The notes: generated by a model not told the origin, from the letters alone. A stretch of 64,000 nucleotides of DNA from CAMDBL01 sp964498125 (GCA_964498125.1 CAZCGE010000143.1:1-64000), one strand, 5' to 3'; counted from the first letter of the stretch, positions 16,240 through 25,264 are shown. Numbers and translations are program-made.

Positions 16240-16327
16240 GCATGTGCCCATCCGGGGCACGCAAATCGCAATCGGTCTGGCCCCGTGGGCAGACCATCCA
16301 CATGTCGCTTCCTAGGAGGACACCGTG
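16240..16327 (+). promoter_or_regulatory. ROSE-type RNA thermometer in the hsp20 leader
   Basis: The last hairpin (16303-16322) pairs TGT-CG-CTTCC with GGAGG-ACA around a TA loop, so the Shine-Dalgarno GGAGG is sequestered. The opposing strand carries the ROSE hallmark UCGCU (U[U/C]GCU). Upstream, GGTCTG and CAGACC (about 16274-16295) form another stem. ROSE elements melt on heating and release translation of small heat-shock genes. Boundaries at the 5' side are approximate. Confidence 0.75.
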
Positions 16328-16789
16328 ATGCAACACTTTGATTTCACGCCATTCCACCGCTCGACCGTCGGCTTCGACCGGCTGTTCCAGCTGCTCGACG
16401 CGGTCGGTACGCCCGACCCTGAGACGCCGAGCTATCCGCCCTACAATATCGAGCGCCTTGCCGAGAACGCGTATCGCATCTCGATGGCCGTCGCCGGATT
16501 CACCAAGGACGACGTCAAGATCGAGGTCAAGGAGCAGGCGTTGATGGTGCGCGGCGAGAAGAAGGCCGCATCCGAAAGCGAGGCGCGCCACTACCTGCAC
16601 CGCGGCATCGCCCAGCGCGCCTTCGAGCGCCGCTTCCAACTCGCCGACCACGTCGAGGTGAAAGGCGCCGACCTGCGGGACGGCTTGCTGCATATCGAGC
16701 TGCAGCGCAACATCCCCGAGCGCATGAAGCCGCGCCTGATCCCGATCGGCTCGGACAGCGGGCCAAAGCAGATCCCGGTCGCGGCCTGA
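16328..16789 (+). CDS. Small heat-shock protein, Hsp20/IbpA family
   Basis: The 153-residue holdase chaperone binds unfolding proteins in the cytoplasm until DnaK/ClpB refold them. N-terminal FDFTPFHRSTVGFDRLFQLL is typical of rhizobial class A Hsp20. The alpha-crystallin domain spans about residues 38-140 (NAYRISMAVAGFTKDDVKIE, then GADLRDGLLHIEL), and a short tail follows. GTG 16325 is one codon upstream, but ATG 16328 has better spacing (eight bases) from GGAGG. Control by RpoH and the ROSE thermometer is indicated by the leader. Confidence 0.93.
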   Translation: MQHFDFTPFHRSTVGFDRLFQLLDAVGTPDPETPSYPPYNIERLAENAYRISMAVAGFTKDDVKIEVKEQALMVRGEKKAASESEARHYLHRGIAQRAFERRFQLADHVEVKGADLRDGLLHIELQRNIPERMKPRLIPIGSDSGPKQIPVAA

Positions 16790-16802
16790 CGCGCACTCGC
16801 CG

Positions 16803-16867
16803 TTGGTCGGAGTCAGACCCGTCATGGCTAAGCCATGCTACGCATGGATGGGTCTGACCCCGACCAA
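16803..16867. repeat. Inverted repeat, GGGGTCAGACCC family, between convergent genes
   Basis: TTGGTCGGAGTCAGACCC (16803-16820) and its near-exact complement (16850-16867) enclose a 29-base loop containing a second CATGGCT/AGCCATG hairpin. The right arm touches the stop codon of the OmpA-like gene at 16868. It could terminate transcription from both sides. Confidence 0.8.
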
Positions 16868-17896
16868 TTACCTATTCGTCAGCTTCAACTCGATGCGGCG
16901 GTTGCGGCGTAGGACTTCATCGCCGACCCCGGCCTCGAGCGGCTGGAACTCGCCGTAGCCGGCAGCGACCAAGCGCTTGGCCGACACGCCGCGCGAGATC
17001 AGATAGCGCACGACCGAGATGGCGCGCGCCGTCGACAGCTCCCAATTCGATGGGAACTCGCGGCTGGCTATGGGGCGCGCGTCGGTATGGCCGTCGACCT
17101 GCAGAGCCCAGTCGATCTCGCCGGGGATCTGTCGCTCCAATTCGACGATAGCGGCGGCGAGCTGGTCCATGGCCGCCAAGCCTTCCGGCGTCATCTGCGC
17201 TTGGCCGGAGGGGAACAGCACCTCGGACTGGAATATGAAGCGGTCGCCGACCACGCGGATATCGCGGCGATCGCGCAGCAGATCACGCAAGCGGCCAAAG
17301 AAATCCGAGCGATAGCGCTGCAATTCCTGCACCTGCCGGGCCAGCGCCGCATTGAGCCGGCTGCCCAAATCCCTGATCGTCGTCTGCGCGTCCCGATCCT
17401 TGCCCTCCGAGGCTTCCAAGGCATCGTTGAGCGCGGCGATCTGCCGGCGCAAGGCCAGGAGTTGCTGATTGATCAGGTCGACCTTGGCCTGCGCTTCCAG
17501 CGATAGCCGCTTGCTTTCGTCGAGTTCGGACGTCAGCACGACGATGCGTGCCTGCGACGATTTCAGCCTTTCATCGCCGCCAGCGGAGAGGCCAACCAGC
17601 CGCGAGTTCTGCTCGCGCAGCGAGGACAGCGTCGCCTGCATGGCGGCCAACTCGTCCTCAACGGACTTCGACTTGCCCTTCTCCATCGACAAAATGTTGG
17701 TCAGCTCGGCGATCTGGCGCGTCAGCCGGCGCAGGGCGGTGTCCTTACCGCTCGACTCCTCGACGACGAAATACTGCGCCAGCATGAAGATCGACAGCAT
17801 GAAGGTGACGACCAGCAGCAGCGACGACAGCACGTCGACATAGCCCGGCCAGAACAGGCCGTAATCGCCGGCCGAACGGACCCGCCCGCGTGCCAT
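16868..17896 (-). CDS. MotB/OmpA-domain peptidoglycan-binding protein with coiled coil
   Basis: The 342-residue inner-membrane protein has one transmembrane helix near residues 22-44 (VLSSLLLVVTFMLSIFMLAQ), a long coiled coil (about 55-190) and a C-terminal OmpA domain with LQVDGHTDARPIA and LSTARAISVVRYLISRGV. It begins one base after the stop of the MotA-like gene. The pair forms a proton-channel/stator-like unit anchored to peptidoglycan. I recall this non-flagellar pair beside a SuhB-like gene in many alphaproteobacteria; the role there is unclear, probably envelope maintenance. Confidence 0.9.
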   Translation of the reverse strand: MARGRVRSAGDYGLFWPGYVDVLSSLLLVVTFMLSIFMLAQYFVVEESSGKDTALRRLTRQIAELTNILSMEKGKSKSVEDELAAMQATLSSLREQNSRLVGLSAGGDERLKSSQARIVVLTSELDESKRLSLEAQAKVDLINQQLLALRRQIAALNDALEASEGKDRDAQTTIRDLGSRLNAALARQVQELQRYRSDFFGRLRDLLRDRRDIRVVGDRFIFQSEVLFPSGQAQMTPEGLAAMDQLAAAIVELERQIPGEIDWALQVDGHTDARPIASREFPSNWELSTARAISVVRYLISRGVSAKRLVAAGYGEFQPLEAGVGDEVLRRNRRIELKLTNR

Positions 17897-17897
17897 G

Positions 17898-18944
17898 TCA
17901 CCCCCTCCGCCCGATGGAGGTTGAAATGTCCTTGAGCAGCGCGGCGATCTGGCCCGACTGGGCCGCCTGATCGTCGACCCACTCGCGCACCACCTTCTGC
18001 TCGGCCCGCATCTGCGCGACGAGCTGATTGACGCCGCGCGCCAACTCCTTCACCGACTCTTCCGATCCCCCCGCACCCGCCCCGCTGGCATTGCTCTGCT
18101 CGACGCGGTTGGCAAGCTCCCCCAAGGTGCGCTGCACCTCGTAGAGGGCCGCATAAATCTGGTGATTGATCTGATCGCTGGACCCCACTTGACCGGCTGG
18201 CGTCAGCTCGGTGATGCCGGACAACCACTCCTCCAGGTCGTTGTAGAAGCGGTTCTGCGCCTGGCCCGCCTGCAACTCCAGGAAGCCCAGCACCAGCGAG
18301 CCCGAAAGGCCCAGCAGCGAGGCCGAGAATGCCGTGCCCATGCCCTTCAGCGGTGCGGCAAGCCCCGCCTTCAGCTCCTCGAAGACCATGGCGCTTTCCG
18401 CCGCCTTGGTATCCAACGCGGCGATGGTGCGGCCGACCGAGGAAATGGTTTCCAACAAGCCCCAGAACGTGCCTAGCAGCCCCAGGAACACCAGCAGGCC
18501 GACCATGTAGCGGCCAACATCGCGGGCTTCATCGAGGCGTGAGCCGATGGAATCCATCAGCGAACGCATGGAGCCGGTCGAGAGCGAGATGGTCCCCGTC
18601 CGGTCGCGCAGCATGGTCGCCATCGGCGCCAGCAGCACCGGCCGGTGCTCGATGGCAAGCCCAGGGTCGGCGATGCGAAACGCATTGATCCAGCGGATCT
18701 CGGGATAGATGCGCAGAACCTGGCGGAAGGCGTAGAGCACGCCAACCACGAAGACGAACAGGATCAAGCCATTGAGGAACGGGTTGGCATCGAACGCTGA
18801 TTTCAGTGTCGGGTAGGCGATCGCGGCAATGAAGCCAACGATGGCCAGGAATACCACCATGTTCAAGAGGAAGCCGGCCGGCGACTTCAACTTACGGGTG
18901 ACCAGCGGCGCCGAAGACAGATCGGGCAGTCGCTTCTTGGCCAT
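17898..18944 (-). CDS. MotA/TolQ/ExbB-like inner-membrane protein
   Basis: The 348-residue protein has hydrophobic helices near residues 24-44 and 54-76, then a channel-like region GRYMVGLLVFLGLLGTFWGL and GMGTAFSASLLGLSGSLVLG. This is the MotA/ExbB pattern with the proton-pathway helix pair. The C-terminal part is polar and helical. A methionine two codons upstream exists, but MAKKRLPDL at 18944 is spaced eight bases from GGAGG. It is cotranscribed with the OmpA-domain partner. No flagellar genes are near, so this is not the flagellar stator. Confidence 0.9.
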   Translation of the reverse strand: MAKKRLPDLSSAPLVTRKLKSPAGFLLNMVVFLAIVGFIAAIAYPTLKSAFDANPFLNGLILFVFVVGVLYAFRQVLRIYPEIRWINAFRIADPGLAIEHRPVLLAPMATMLRDRTGTISLSTGSMRSLMDSIGSRLDEARDVGRYMVGLLVFLGLLGTFWGLLETISSVGRTIAALDTKAAESAMVFEELKAGLAAPLKGMGTAFSASLLGLSGSLVLGFLELQAGQAQNRFYNDLEEWLSGITELTPAGQVGSSDQINHQIYAALYEVQRTLGELANRVEQSNASGAGAGGSEESVKELARGVNQLVAQMRAEQKVVREWVDDQAAQSGQIAALLKDISTSIGRRG

Positions 18945-19094
18945 ACTCATTGCCTCCGCAAGAACGCCTCGACGGCTGATGGCCGAGCTTAGTCAATCCC
19001 CTTGGCACGCGAAACGGGCAACATGATGCCCGCGCGACCAGCCTGGATTTACCATCAATTGCCGCCCGCGCTGCGGCAATACACTGCAACAGGT

Positions 19095-19904
19095 TCATGC
19101 GGCCTTGCCTTTGAGCAGCGGCAGCAGCGCCTTGTGGATGGCCTGGTTCGCCGCCAGCACGCCTCCCTTGGCCAGCATGGCCGCGTCACCGTCCAGGTCG
19201 CTGACGATGCCGCCGGCCTCGCGCACGATGACGATACCCGCCGCCATGTCCCAGGCGCCCAGGTTGCGTTCCCAGTAGGCATCGAAGCGGCCGGCGGCGA
19301 TCCAGGCCAGGTCGAGGGCCGCCGAGCCCGTGCGGCGAATGCCCGCGACTTCGCTCATCACCGTGCCTATCTCTTGGAGAAAGGCCGGATGGCCGGTCCG
19401 GCCGCGGTGCGGAATGCCGGTGGCCACCACCGCATCCGCCAGGCTTTTCCGCGCCGCCACCCTCAGCCGACGGTCGTTCAGCCGCCGGTCGTTGACGAAG
19501 GCGCCCTTGCCTTTCTCGGCGGAATAGATCTCGTCGCTGATCGGGTTGTAGATGATGCCGGCGATCAGATCGCCATCGCGCTCGAGCCCAATGGAGATGC
19601 AGAAGACCGGTATGCCATGCAGGAAATTGGTGGTGCCATCGAGCGGATCGACGATCCAGCGGTGCGTCTTGTCTGGGCCTGGCACGGCGCCACGCTCCTC
19701 CATCAAGAACCCGTAGCCTGGGCGCACACGGGACAGCTCGGTGAAGATGATCTCCTCGGCTCGGTGGTCGGCGGCGGTGACGAAGTTAGCCGGCCCCTTG
19801 ATCGACACCTGCAACTGCTCGACCTCGCCGAAATCGCGCACCAGGCTGCGCCCGGCCTTGCGGGCGGCATCGGTCATGACCTTGATCAGCGGTGAGGCCG
19901 GCAT
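19095..19904 (-). CDS. suhB: Inositol monophosphatase family protein (SuhB-like)
   Basis: The 269-residue Mg-dependent phosphatase carries MEERG, the metal-site motif WIVDPLDGTTNF and the C-terminal WDMAAGIVIVREAGG. Length and motifs match SuhB, which hydrolyses inositol-1-phosphate and in enterobacteria also aids ribosomal RNA antitermination. It lies upstream of the MotA-like gene on the same strand with a 150-base gap, a neighbourhood conserved in relatives. The substrate in this organism is not determined. Confidence 0.93.
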   Translation of the reverse strand: MPASPLIKVMTDAARKAGRSLVRDFGEVEQLQVSIKGPANFVTAADHRAEEIIFTELSRVRPGYGFLMEERGAVPGPDKTHRWIVDPLDGTTNFLHGIPVFCISIGLERDGDLIAGIIYNPISDEIYSAEKGKGAFVNDRRLNDRRLRVAARKSLADAVVATGIPHRGRTGHPAFLQEIGTVMSEVAGIRRTGSAALDLAWIAAGRFDAYWERNLGAWDMAAGIVIVREAGGIVSDLDGDAAMLAKGGVLAANQAIHKALLPLLKGKAA

Positions 19905-20046
19905 CGGCGCGCGTCCTGTGTCATCGCGGGTTTAGGGCAGCAGGCCACCGGCGATATGCACCCCGACTAGCGACTTGGGCCAGCAAAGACAAGCGCTTGT
20001 GTGAATTTCCCGGAGTGCCAGAGGCGTTCGACACCTCTTGGCCCGC

Positions 20047-21375
20047 TCAGCGCTCGCGGAAGGCGCGCTCGAAGTTGTCGGTCATGGGCTTGATCAGGTA
20101 GCTCAGCACCGTACGCTGGTCGGTCTCCATGTAGACCTCCGCTTGCATGCCCGGGATCAGCTTCTTGCCGTCGCCGATGTTGGCGATCTCGGAGGCATTG
20201 ACCTCGATCGTCACCTGGAAGTAGGGAACGTTGGTGCCCTTGTCGACGATGTGGGCCGCCGACCGCTTTGAAACCTTGCCGTTCAGCACCGGCGTCGTGC
20301 GCTGATTGAAGGCGGGAAAGCGCACGGTGGCGGGCTGGCCGATGACAATCTGATCGATATCGTTGGGTGACACACGCGCCTCGACGATCAGGCGATCCTC
20401 CTCGGGGATGATCTCCATGATGGGGCTGGCGGGTGACACGACGCCGCCGACCGTGTGAATGGCCAGATTGTGCACGAAGCCGGAACGGGGAGCACGGATC
20501 TCGATCCGCTTCAGCTTGTCCTCGATGGCAACCTTCTGCTCCTCCATCTCGGCAATCTTGCCCTGGGCCTCGCGCTGCTCGTTGGACACCTGCTGCAGGG
20601 TCTCCTTCTGCAACTGCTGGATCTTGCCCTCGTTCTCGCTCATGGCGCCCTTGACGCGGGCGATATCACCGCGCAGGCGGCCGATTTCACCGTCGAGCCG
20701 CGCCGCCTCGCGTTCGAGCGCCAGCATTCGCGTCATCGTGTAGAGACCCTGCTCGAGCAACGGCCGGACACTTTCCATCTCACGCCGGATCAGCGTCGAT
20801 TGCCGAATCCTGGCCTCGTGCTCGGAGGTAAATCCCGTGACCTGCTCGTTCAGCTGGGCACGCTGCTGCAACAGCAGCGACGCCTCGCCGCTCTGACGCC
20901 CACGACGTGCATTGAACAAGGCGACCTGAGAGGACAGGAAAGTGGCGACACGGGGATCGGTCTCTGCCTCTTTGGCCACGTCGGGTGGCACGGCGATACT
21001 CGGCGCGGCCCTGACCTCGGCATCCAGGCGCGCGCGCTGAATGTACAGTTCCACCAGGCGGCCCTGAATAACGCCGAGATTGGACTTGGCCGAAGTTTCA
21101 TCCAGCCGCAGCAACACATCATGCTCACGCACGCGGTCACCGTTCTTGACCAGCAGCTCGGAGACGATGCCGCCGTCGAGATGCTGCACTGTCTTGATGT
21201 TGGATTCGACCGTGACGATGCCGGCGCCGATGATGGCGCCGGTGATGCCGGCAAACCCGGACCACGCCGCCAACCCGCCCAGCGTCGCGAAAATGACGAT
21301 AAAGCCGAGCCGGATCCAAGGCTCCGCCTTCGGGTACACGATTGAAGCCTTGGTCGCTGTGCCGTTGGCGCTCAT
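20047..21375 (-). CDS. HlyD-family periplasmic adaptor of type I secretion
   Basis: The 442-residue membrane-fusion protein has a cytoplasmic N-terminus, one membrane helix (about residues 22-45), lipoyl-like halves (GGIVSELLVKNGDRVREHDV and later IRAPRSGFVHNLAIHTVGGV), a long alpha-hairpin coiled coil (about 140-285) and a beta-barrel domain. It belongs to the PrtE/HlyD group linking the ABC exporter to a TolC-like outer-membrane channel. It starts 14 bases after the ABC gene stop. No TolC homologue or secreted substrate gene occurs in this window. Confidence 0.93.
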   Translation of the reverse strand: MSANGTATKASIVYPKAEPWIRLGFIVIFATLGGLAAWSGFAGITGAIIGAGIVTVESNIKTVQHLDGGIVSELLVKNGDRVREHDVLLRLDETSAKSNLGVIQGRLVELYIQRARLDAEVRAAPSIAVPPDVAKEAETDPRVATFLSSQVALFNARRGRQSGEASLLLQQRAQLNEQVTGFTSEHEARIRQSTLIRREMESVRPLLEQGLYTMTRMLALEREAARLDGEIGRLRGDIARVKGAMSENEGKIQQLQKETLQQVSNEQREAQGKIAEMEEQKVAIEDKLKRIEIRAPRSGFVHNLAIHTVGGVVSPASPIMEIIPEEDRLIVEARVSPNDIDQIVIGQPATVRFPAFNQRTTPVLNGKVSKRSAAHIVDKGTNVPYFQVTIEVNASEIANIGDGKKLIPGMQAEVYMETDQRTVLSYLIKPMTDNFERAFRER

Positions 21376-21389
21376 CGCGGTTACTCCGA

Positions 21390-23339
21390 TCAGGACTTGG
21401 CGCTTGGGTGGGGCAACGGCTGGGCAAGCCCGGCAGCGGCGCGGCGCGGCTCTTGCGCAGCGTGCCCAACCGCGCCGGACTGTTGAACCGGCGGTCGCGG
21501 CGGCAGCGGCGGCGGGCTGGTTCCGGCGGGCGTGCCTTGGGATAACGGCGGCGGCACCACTTGCATGGCCGGACGCGGCATGGGCACGCCCTGCGGCATG
21601 TGCATCGGCATACCCTGTTGCGGCATTCCGGCCGGCGGCCCAGCCGGCCCCTGCGGCGCGCCGGGAGGTGCGTTCAGTTTGCGGATCACCTCGTCGCGCG
21701 GGCCGAACGCACGCACCTGACCCGCTTCCAGCACCAGCAACAGATCGGCCCTGCCGATCGCCGACGAGCGATGCGAGACGATAATGACCGTGCGGTTCTG
21801 CTGCTTGAGTTCGCCGATCGCCTCGATCAGCGCCGCATCGCCGTCGCTGTCGAGATTGGAGTTGGGCTCGTCGAACACCAGCAGCACCGGATTGCCGAAG
21901 AGGGCGCGCGCCAGGGCGATGCGCTGCTGCTGGCCGGCCGACAGATGGCTACCGAAGGAGCCGAGTTCGGTATCGTAGCCGTGCGGCAGGTCGAGAATAA
22001 GGGTGTGCGCGCGTGCCAGCTTGGCCGCGGCGATAATATCGGCGTCGTTGGCGTCGGGCAGGAAGCGGGAGATGTTTTCACACACCGTGCCGGCGAACAA
22101 TTCGACATCCTGCGGCACATAGCCGATGTGGCGGCCGAGTTTCTGCTGGTCGAACTGGTCGAGTCGCGCGCCATCCAGGCGGATCTCGCCGCCGGCGATC
22201 GGCCAGACGCCGACCAGCGCGCGCGCCAGCGTCGACTTGCCCGAGGCGCTGGGACCAGCAATGGCCAGCACCTGGCCCGGACCGACCGAGAAGCTGACGT
22301 TGTTGACGGTGACGCGCTGCGTGCCCGGCGGCGCCAGGCGCACGCCACGCACGTCGATTTGTCCCTTCGGAGCCGGCAACTCGATGCGATTGGCCAGCGG
22401 CGGCAGCGCGTTGAGCAATTGGACGAGGCTGTGATAGGCCTGCCGGGCGCGAACAAATCCGCGCCACTGACCGATGGCCTGCTCGACCGGCGCCAGGGCG
22501 CGGCCCATCAGGATCGAGCTGGCGATGATGGCGCCGGCGCTGACGTCGCCAAAGATGGACAGCGCCGCGCCGATGCCCAGGATCGCCGACTGCAACAGCA
22601 TGCGCAGCGTCTTCGAGATCGCCGTCAGGCCGGAAATGATGTCGCTCGACCCGCTGTTGACGAGCAACGATTCCCGGTTCGACACCAGCCAGCGCTCGCG
22701 ATAGCTGCCGAGCATCCCCATCGCCGCCAGAACCTCGGCGTTGTTGTGCCCGGCCTCGGCCAGTTCGCTCGACCGGCGCGAGGCCGCAGTCGACGCGGCG
22801 ACCGCTTTCTGAGTTGCCCACTCGGTACCGAGCGCAATGCAGAACAGCACAATTGCGCCGGCCAGCGCCACGGCGCCGAGCAGCCAGTGGAACATGAACA
22901 GAATGCCGAGATAGATCGGCGCCCACGGCATGTCGAAAAAGGTGCTGGGTCCCGGGCTTGCCAGGAACTGGCGCATGGCATCGAAATCGCGCAGTGGCGA
23001 GGCCGCCGGCCGCCCCTTGATCAGGCCGAGCCGGGCGGACGCATCGAATACCCGCGCGCTGGCCGATTCATCGAAGGCGAGGCTGACGCGCGTCAGGATG
23101 CGCGAGCGCACCAACTCCAGGAACCCGCTCAACGAGTACAGCACGACGATCAGAAAGGACAACGCCAGCAGCGTCGGGATGCTGCGGCTGGTCAGCACGC
23201 GATCATAAACCTGCAGCATGTAGAGCGGGCCGCTCAGCATCAGCACGTTCAGCACGAAACTGAAGAACGCCGTGGCCATGAAGGCTCGCCGGCTGACGTA
23301 CAGCGCCGCCCAGACATCGTCACGTTGGACTTGCTGCAT
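21390..23339 (-). CDS. Type I secretion ABC transporter, PrtD type, with Pro/Met/Gly-rich tail
   Basis: The 649-residue half-transporter has a six-helix membrane domain (residues 15-300) starting SRRAFMATAFFSFVLNVLML, then an ATPase domain with Walker A GPSASGKST (about 363), signature LSAGQQQRIALARAL (about 463) and Walker B LLVFDEPNSNLD. ATG 23339 follows GAGGGACGACA; an in-frame upstream start is unsupported. The last 85 or so residues are an unusual low-complexity tail rich in Pro, Gly and Met (PQQGMPMHMPQGVPMPRPAM). It exports a protein or peptide in one step with HlyD and a TolC partner. Confidence 0.93.
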   Translation of the reverse strand: MQQVQRDDVWAALYVSRRAFMATAFFSFVLNVLMLSGPLYMLQVYDRVLTSRSIPTLLALSFLIVVLYSLSGFLELVRSRILTRVSLAFDESASARVFDASARLGLIKGRPAASPLRDFDAMRQFLASPGPSTFFDMPWAPIYLGILFMFHWLLGAVALAGAIVLFCIALGTEWATQKAVAASTAASRRSSELAEAGHNNAEVLAAMGMLGSYRERWLVSNRESLLVNSGSSDIISGLTAISKTLRMLLQSAILGIGAALSIFGDVSAGAIIASSILMGRALAPVEQAIGQWRGFVRARQAYHSLVQLLNALPPLANRIELPAPKGQIDVRGVRLAPPGTQRVTVNNVSFSVGPGQVLAIAGPSASGKSTLARALVGVWPIAGGEIRLDGARLDQFDQQKLGRHIGYVPQDVELFAGTVCENISRFLPDANDADIIAAAKLARAHTLILDLPHGYDTELGSFGSHLSAGQQQRIALARALFGNPVLLVFDEPNSNLDSDGDAALIEAIGELKQQNRTVIIVSHRSSAIGRADLLLVLEAGQVRAFGPRDEVIRKLNAPPGAPQGPAGPPAGMPQQGMPMHMPQGVPMPRPAMQVVPPPLSQGTPAGTSPPPLPPRPPVQQSGAVGHAAQEPRRAAAGLAQPLPHPSAKS

Positions 23340-23634
23340 TGTCGTCCCTCGATAGCGCGCGCCTGGGTTCGCCAAGCAGCATGTCGCCATTCAATTTCGC
23401 GGCCTGAGTGACAACACTCACCCTGAATTCAGCCGTCAGCCCCGTCTCGTGCGTTGCGGCGAATCACGTGGCTGGCTGCCCCCGACCTTCATGCGAGAAC
23501 GCTAACAAAACTTCAACCGACGACAAGCAATGCCTTGTTAACTGTCAAAATTTGCACCACAGCGCAGGCATGATGATGCGCTCTTGCCTCGCCTTGCGAT
23601 CACCGCGCCACAGGACTGTGGCCAAATTGCCGCA
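23340..23634. promoter_or_regulatory. Intergenic region upstream of the type I exporter
   Basis: The 295-base space on the minus strand holds TTGACA (complement of 23543-23548), a consensus -35, but only a weak -10 (TGTCGT) 17 bases on. A second TTGAAG (complement near 23512) is also possible. The region is relatively AT-rich and carries no gene. Promoter placement is tentative. Confidence 0.35.
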
Positions 23635-24234
23635 TCATGGCTTGGTGGCGGGGGAGAGCAGCTTGATGACCGGCGTACCGTCCTGGCCGCGCACCTTGAT
23701 CTTGACCGCGTGACCGAGCCACTCCTTTTCGCGCAACCGCCTGATCTGGCCGGCGACGATGCTGCGCTCGCCAATCCCCTCCACAATCCACAGATTGGGG
23801 CCGCTGCGCCATTCGCCCGGCTGCAGACGCACCGCGACCTCGCTGTCAGCCGTCAATCGCCGGTCGACGTCGTCGGAGACGCTCGCCCACAGCACGACCG
23901 CAACCGGCTTGATCTCGCCGTTCTCCTTCGATCGGGCCTGCGCCAATGAGAACTGGCCGGTGACCAGAGCGGGGATAACCAGCCACTTGAGATCGGACAG
24001 CGCATATTGGCTGTAACCAGGCACCTGCATCATGACGGCGACGATGCCCCCGAACGCCGATGCAAAGCGCTGCGATGCCTCGGAGCGCTGGCGAGCCTCC
24101 TCGAGACTGGCGACCTGCGCTGTCGAGCCACTTGCGAGCGAACGCGGATTGGGCTCTGCTCCGACTGAGGGGCTTGGCACGACCGATGCGCTCCTGTCGT
24201 CAAACTCATGTCTGTTTATTATGGTGAAACCCAT
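23635..24234 (-). CDS. HlyC-like toxin-activating lysine acyltransferase family protein, atypical active site
   Basis: From ATG 24234 the 199-residue protein contains the HlyC-family core (about 58-195): FGGIVAVMMQVPGYSQYALS, DLKWLVIPALVTGQFSLAQA, PVAVVLWASVSDDVDRRL and EWRSGPNLWIVEGIGE. Family members transfer fatty acyl groups to lysines of RTX toxins in the cytoplasm before type I export, and it lies upstream of such an exporter. By manual alignment the catalytic His (HlyC H23) is Tyr74 and the catalytic Asp (D92) is Glu152, so activity is uncertain. Residues 1-55 are a variable extension. Start choice is tentative. Confidence 0.8.
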   Translation of the reverse strand: MGFTIINRHEFDDRSASVVPSPSVGAEPNPRSLASGSTAQVASLEEARQRSEASQRFASAFGGIVAVMMQVPGYSQYALSDLKWLVIPALVTGQFSLAQARSKENGEIKPVAVVLWASVSDDVDRRLTADSEVAVRLQPGEWRSGPNLWIVEGIGERSIVAGQIRRLREKEWLGHAVKIKVRGQDGTPVIKLLSPATKP

Positions 24235-24379
24235 TGGAACCACAGCGCACATGCCTTTGCAATCGAAGTTGACGCCGCACCGTCGCCGCACTGCCGATGG
24301 GTTGTCCAGCACACAGAGCGGCAGGGGTTGCGCGAGTCGCGGCGGTTGACCGAGGTGGCCTGAGAGGAGGGCCTGACCC

Positions 24380-25264
24380 ATGCGCATTCTCGTGCTCGGC
24401 CGCAGCGGGCAACTTGCACAATCCCTGCAGACGGTCCCGCCACCCCAGGGATGCGACGTCGTCGCCCTCGGACGTCCCGAGGTCGACCTGTGCAGCGCCG
24501 CCTCACTGCGCCAGGCGTTGCAGCGCCTGCAACCGGAGGTCGTCATCAACGCGGCGGCCTATACCGCCGTCGACAAGGCCGAAACCGAGCGCGCCCAAGC
24601 CTATGCCGTCAATGCCGAGGGCGCGGCCGAAGTTGCGCGGGCGACCGCGGTCGCCGGCCTCCCCCTCATTCATGTCTCCACCGACTACGTGTTCGACGGC
24701 GCCAAGTCCGGTCCCTATGTCGAGACCGACCCGATCGGCCCAATCGGCGTCTATGGCGCCAGCAAGCTCGCGGGCGAAGCGCACGTCGCCAGCCTCAATG
24801 CACGCCATATCATCGTGCGCACGTCCTGGGTGGTGAGCCCCTTCGGCAATAATTTCTGCAAGACCATGCTGCGGTTGGCCGCCGAGCGCGACGAGCTGAG
24901 GGTGGTCGGCGACCAGCATGGCGCGCCGACCTACGCCATGGACCTGGCCGTGGCGCTGATCGCCATGGCCCGGCAGATGCGCGAGGCCAAGCCGGCCGAT
25001 CCGCGCTGGGGCATCACCCACGCCGCCAATTCCGGAGCGACAACGTGGGCAGAGCTGGCGCAAGCGACTTTGGCCGCCTCCGCCCGCCACGGCGGCCGTG
25101 TCGTGCCGGTGCGGGCGATCACGACCGCGGAATATCCCACGCCCGCGCGCCGCCCCGCCAATTCGCGCCTCGACTGCGGCCGCCTCACGGCAGTCTTCGG
25201 ACTGACACTGCCGCCCTGGCGGGATGCCATCGAGCGCTGTGTCGAAGCGCTGATGCGGCGCTGA
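24380..25264 (+). CDS. rfbD: dTDP-4-dehydrorhamnose reductase
   Basis: The 294-residue extended SDR enzyme reduces dTDP-4-keto-L-rhamnose to dTDP-L-rhamnose with NAD(P)H. It starts MRILVLGRSGQLAQSLQ, shows NAAAYTAVDKAE, STDYVFDG and the catalytic YGASK, and ends in the substrate-binding RPANSRLDCGRL typical of RfbD/RmlD. ATG 24380 has GAGAGGAGGG upstream. Unusually it is not in an rfbABCD cluster; the window has no RfbA, B or C. It precedes surface-polysaccharide genes. Confidence 0.94.
   Translation: MRILVLGRSGQLAQSLQTVPPPQGCDVVALGRPEVDLCSAASLRQALQRLQPEVVINAAAYTAVDKAETERAQAYAVNAEGAAEVARATAVAGLPLIHVSTDYVFDGAKSGPYVETDPIGPIGVYGASKLAGEAHVASLNARHIIVRTSWVVSPFGNNFCKTMLRLAAERDELRVVGDQHGAPTYAMDLAVALIAMARQMREAKPADPRWGITHAANSGATTWAELAQATLAASARHGGRVVPVRAITTAEYPTPARRPANSRLDCGRLTAVFGLTLPPWRDAIERCVEALMRR

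Noticed and set aside
16868..18944. MotA-like/OmpA-like pair as a Zorya (ZorA/ZorB) anti-phage system
   Set aside because: The pair lies with suhB in a housekeeping arrangement I recall from alphaproteobacteria, and no ZorC, ZorD or ZorE gene is nearby.
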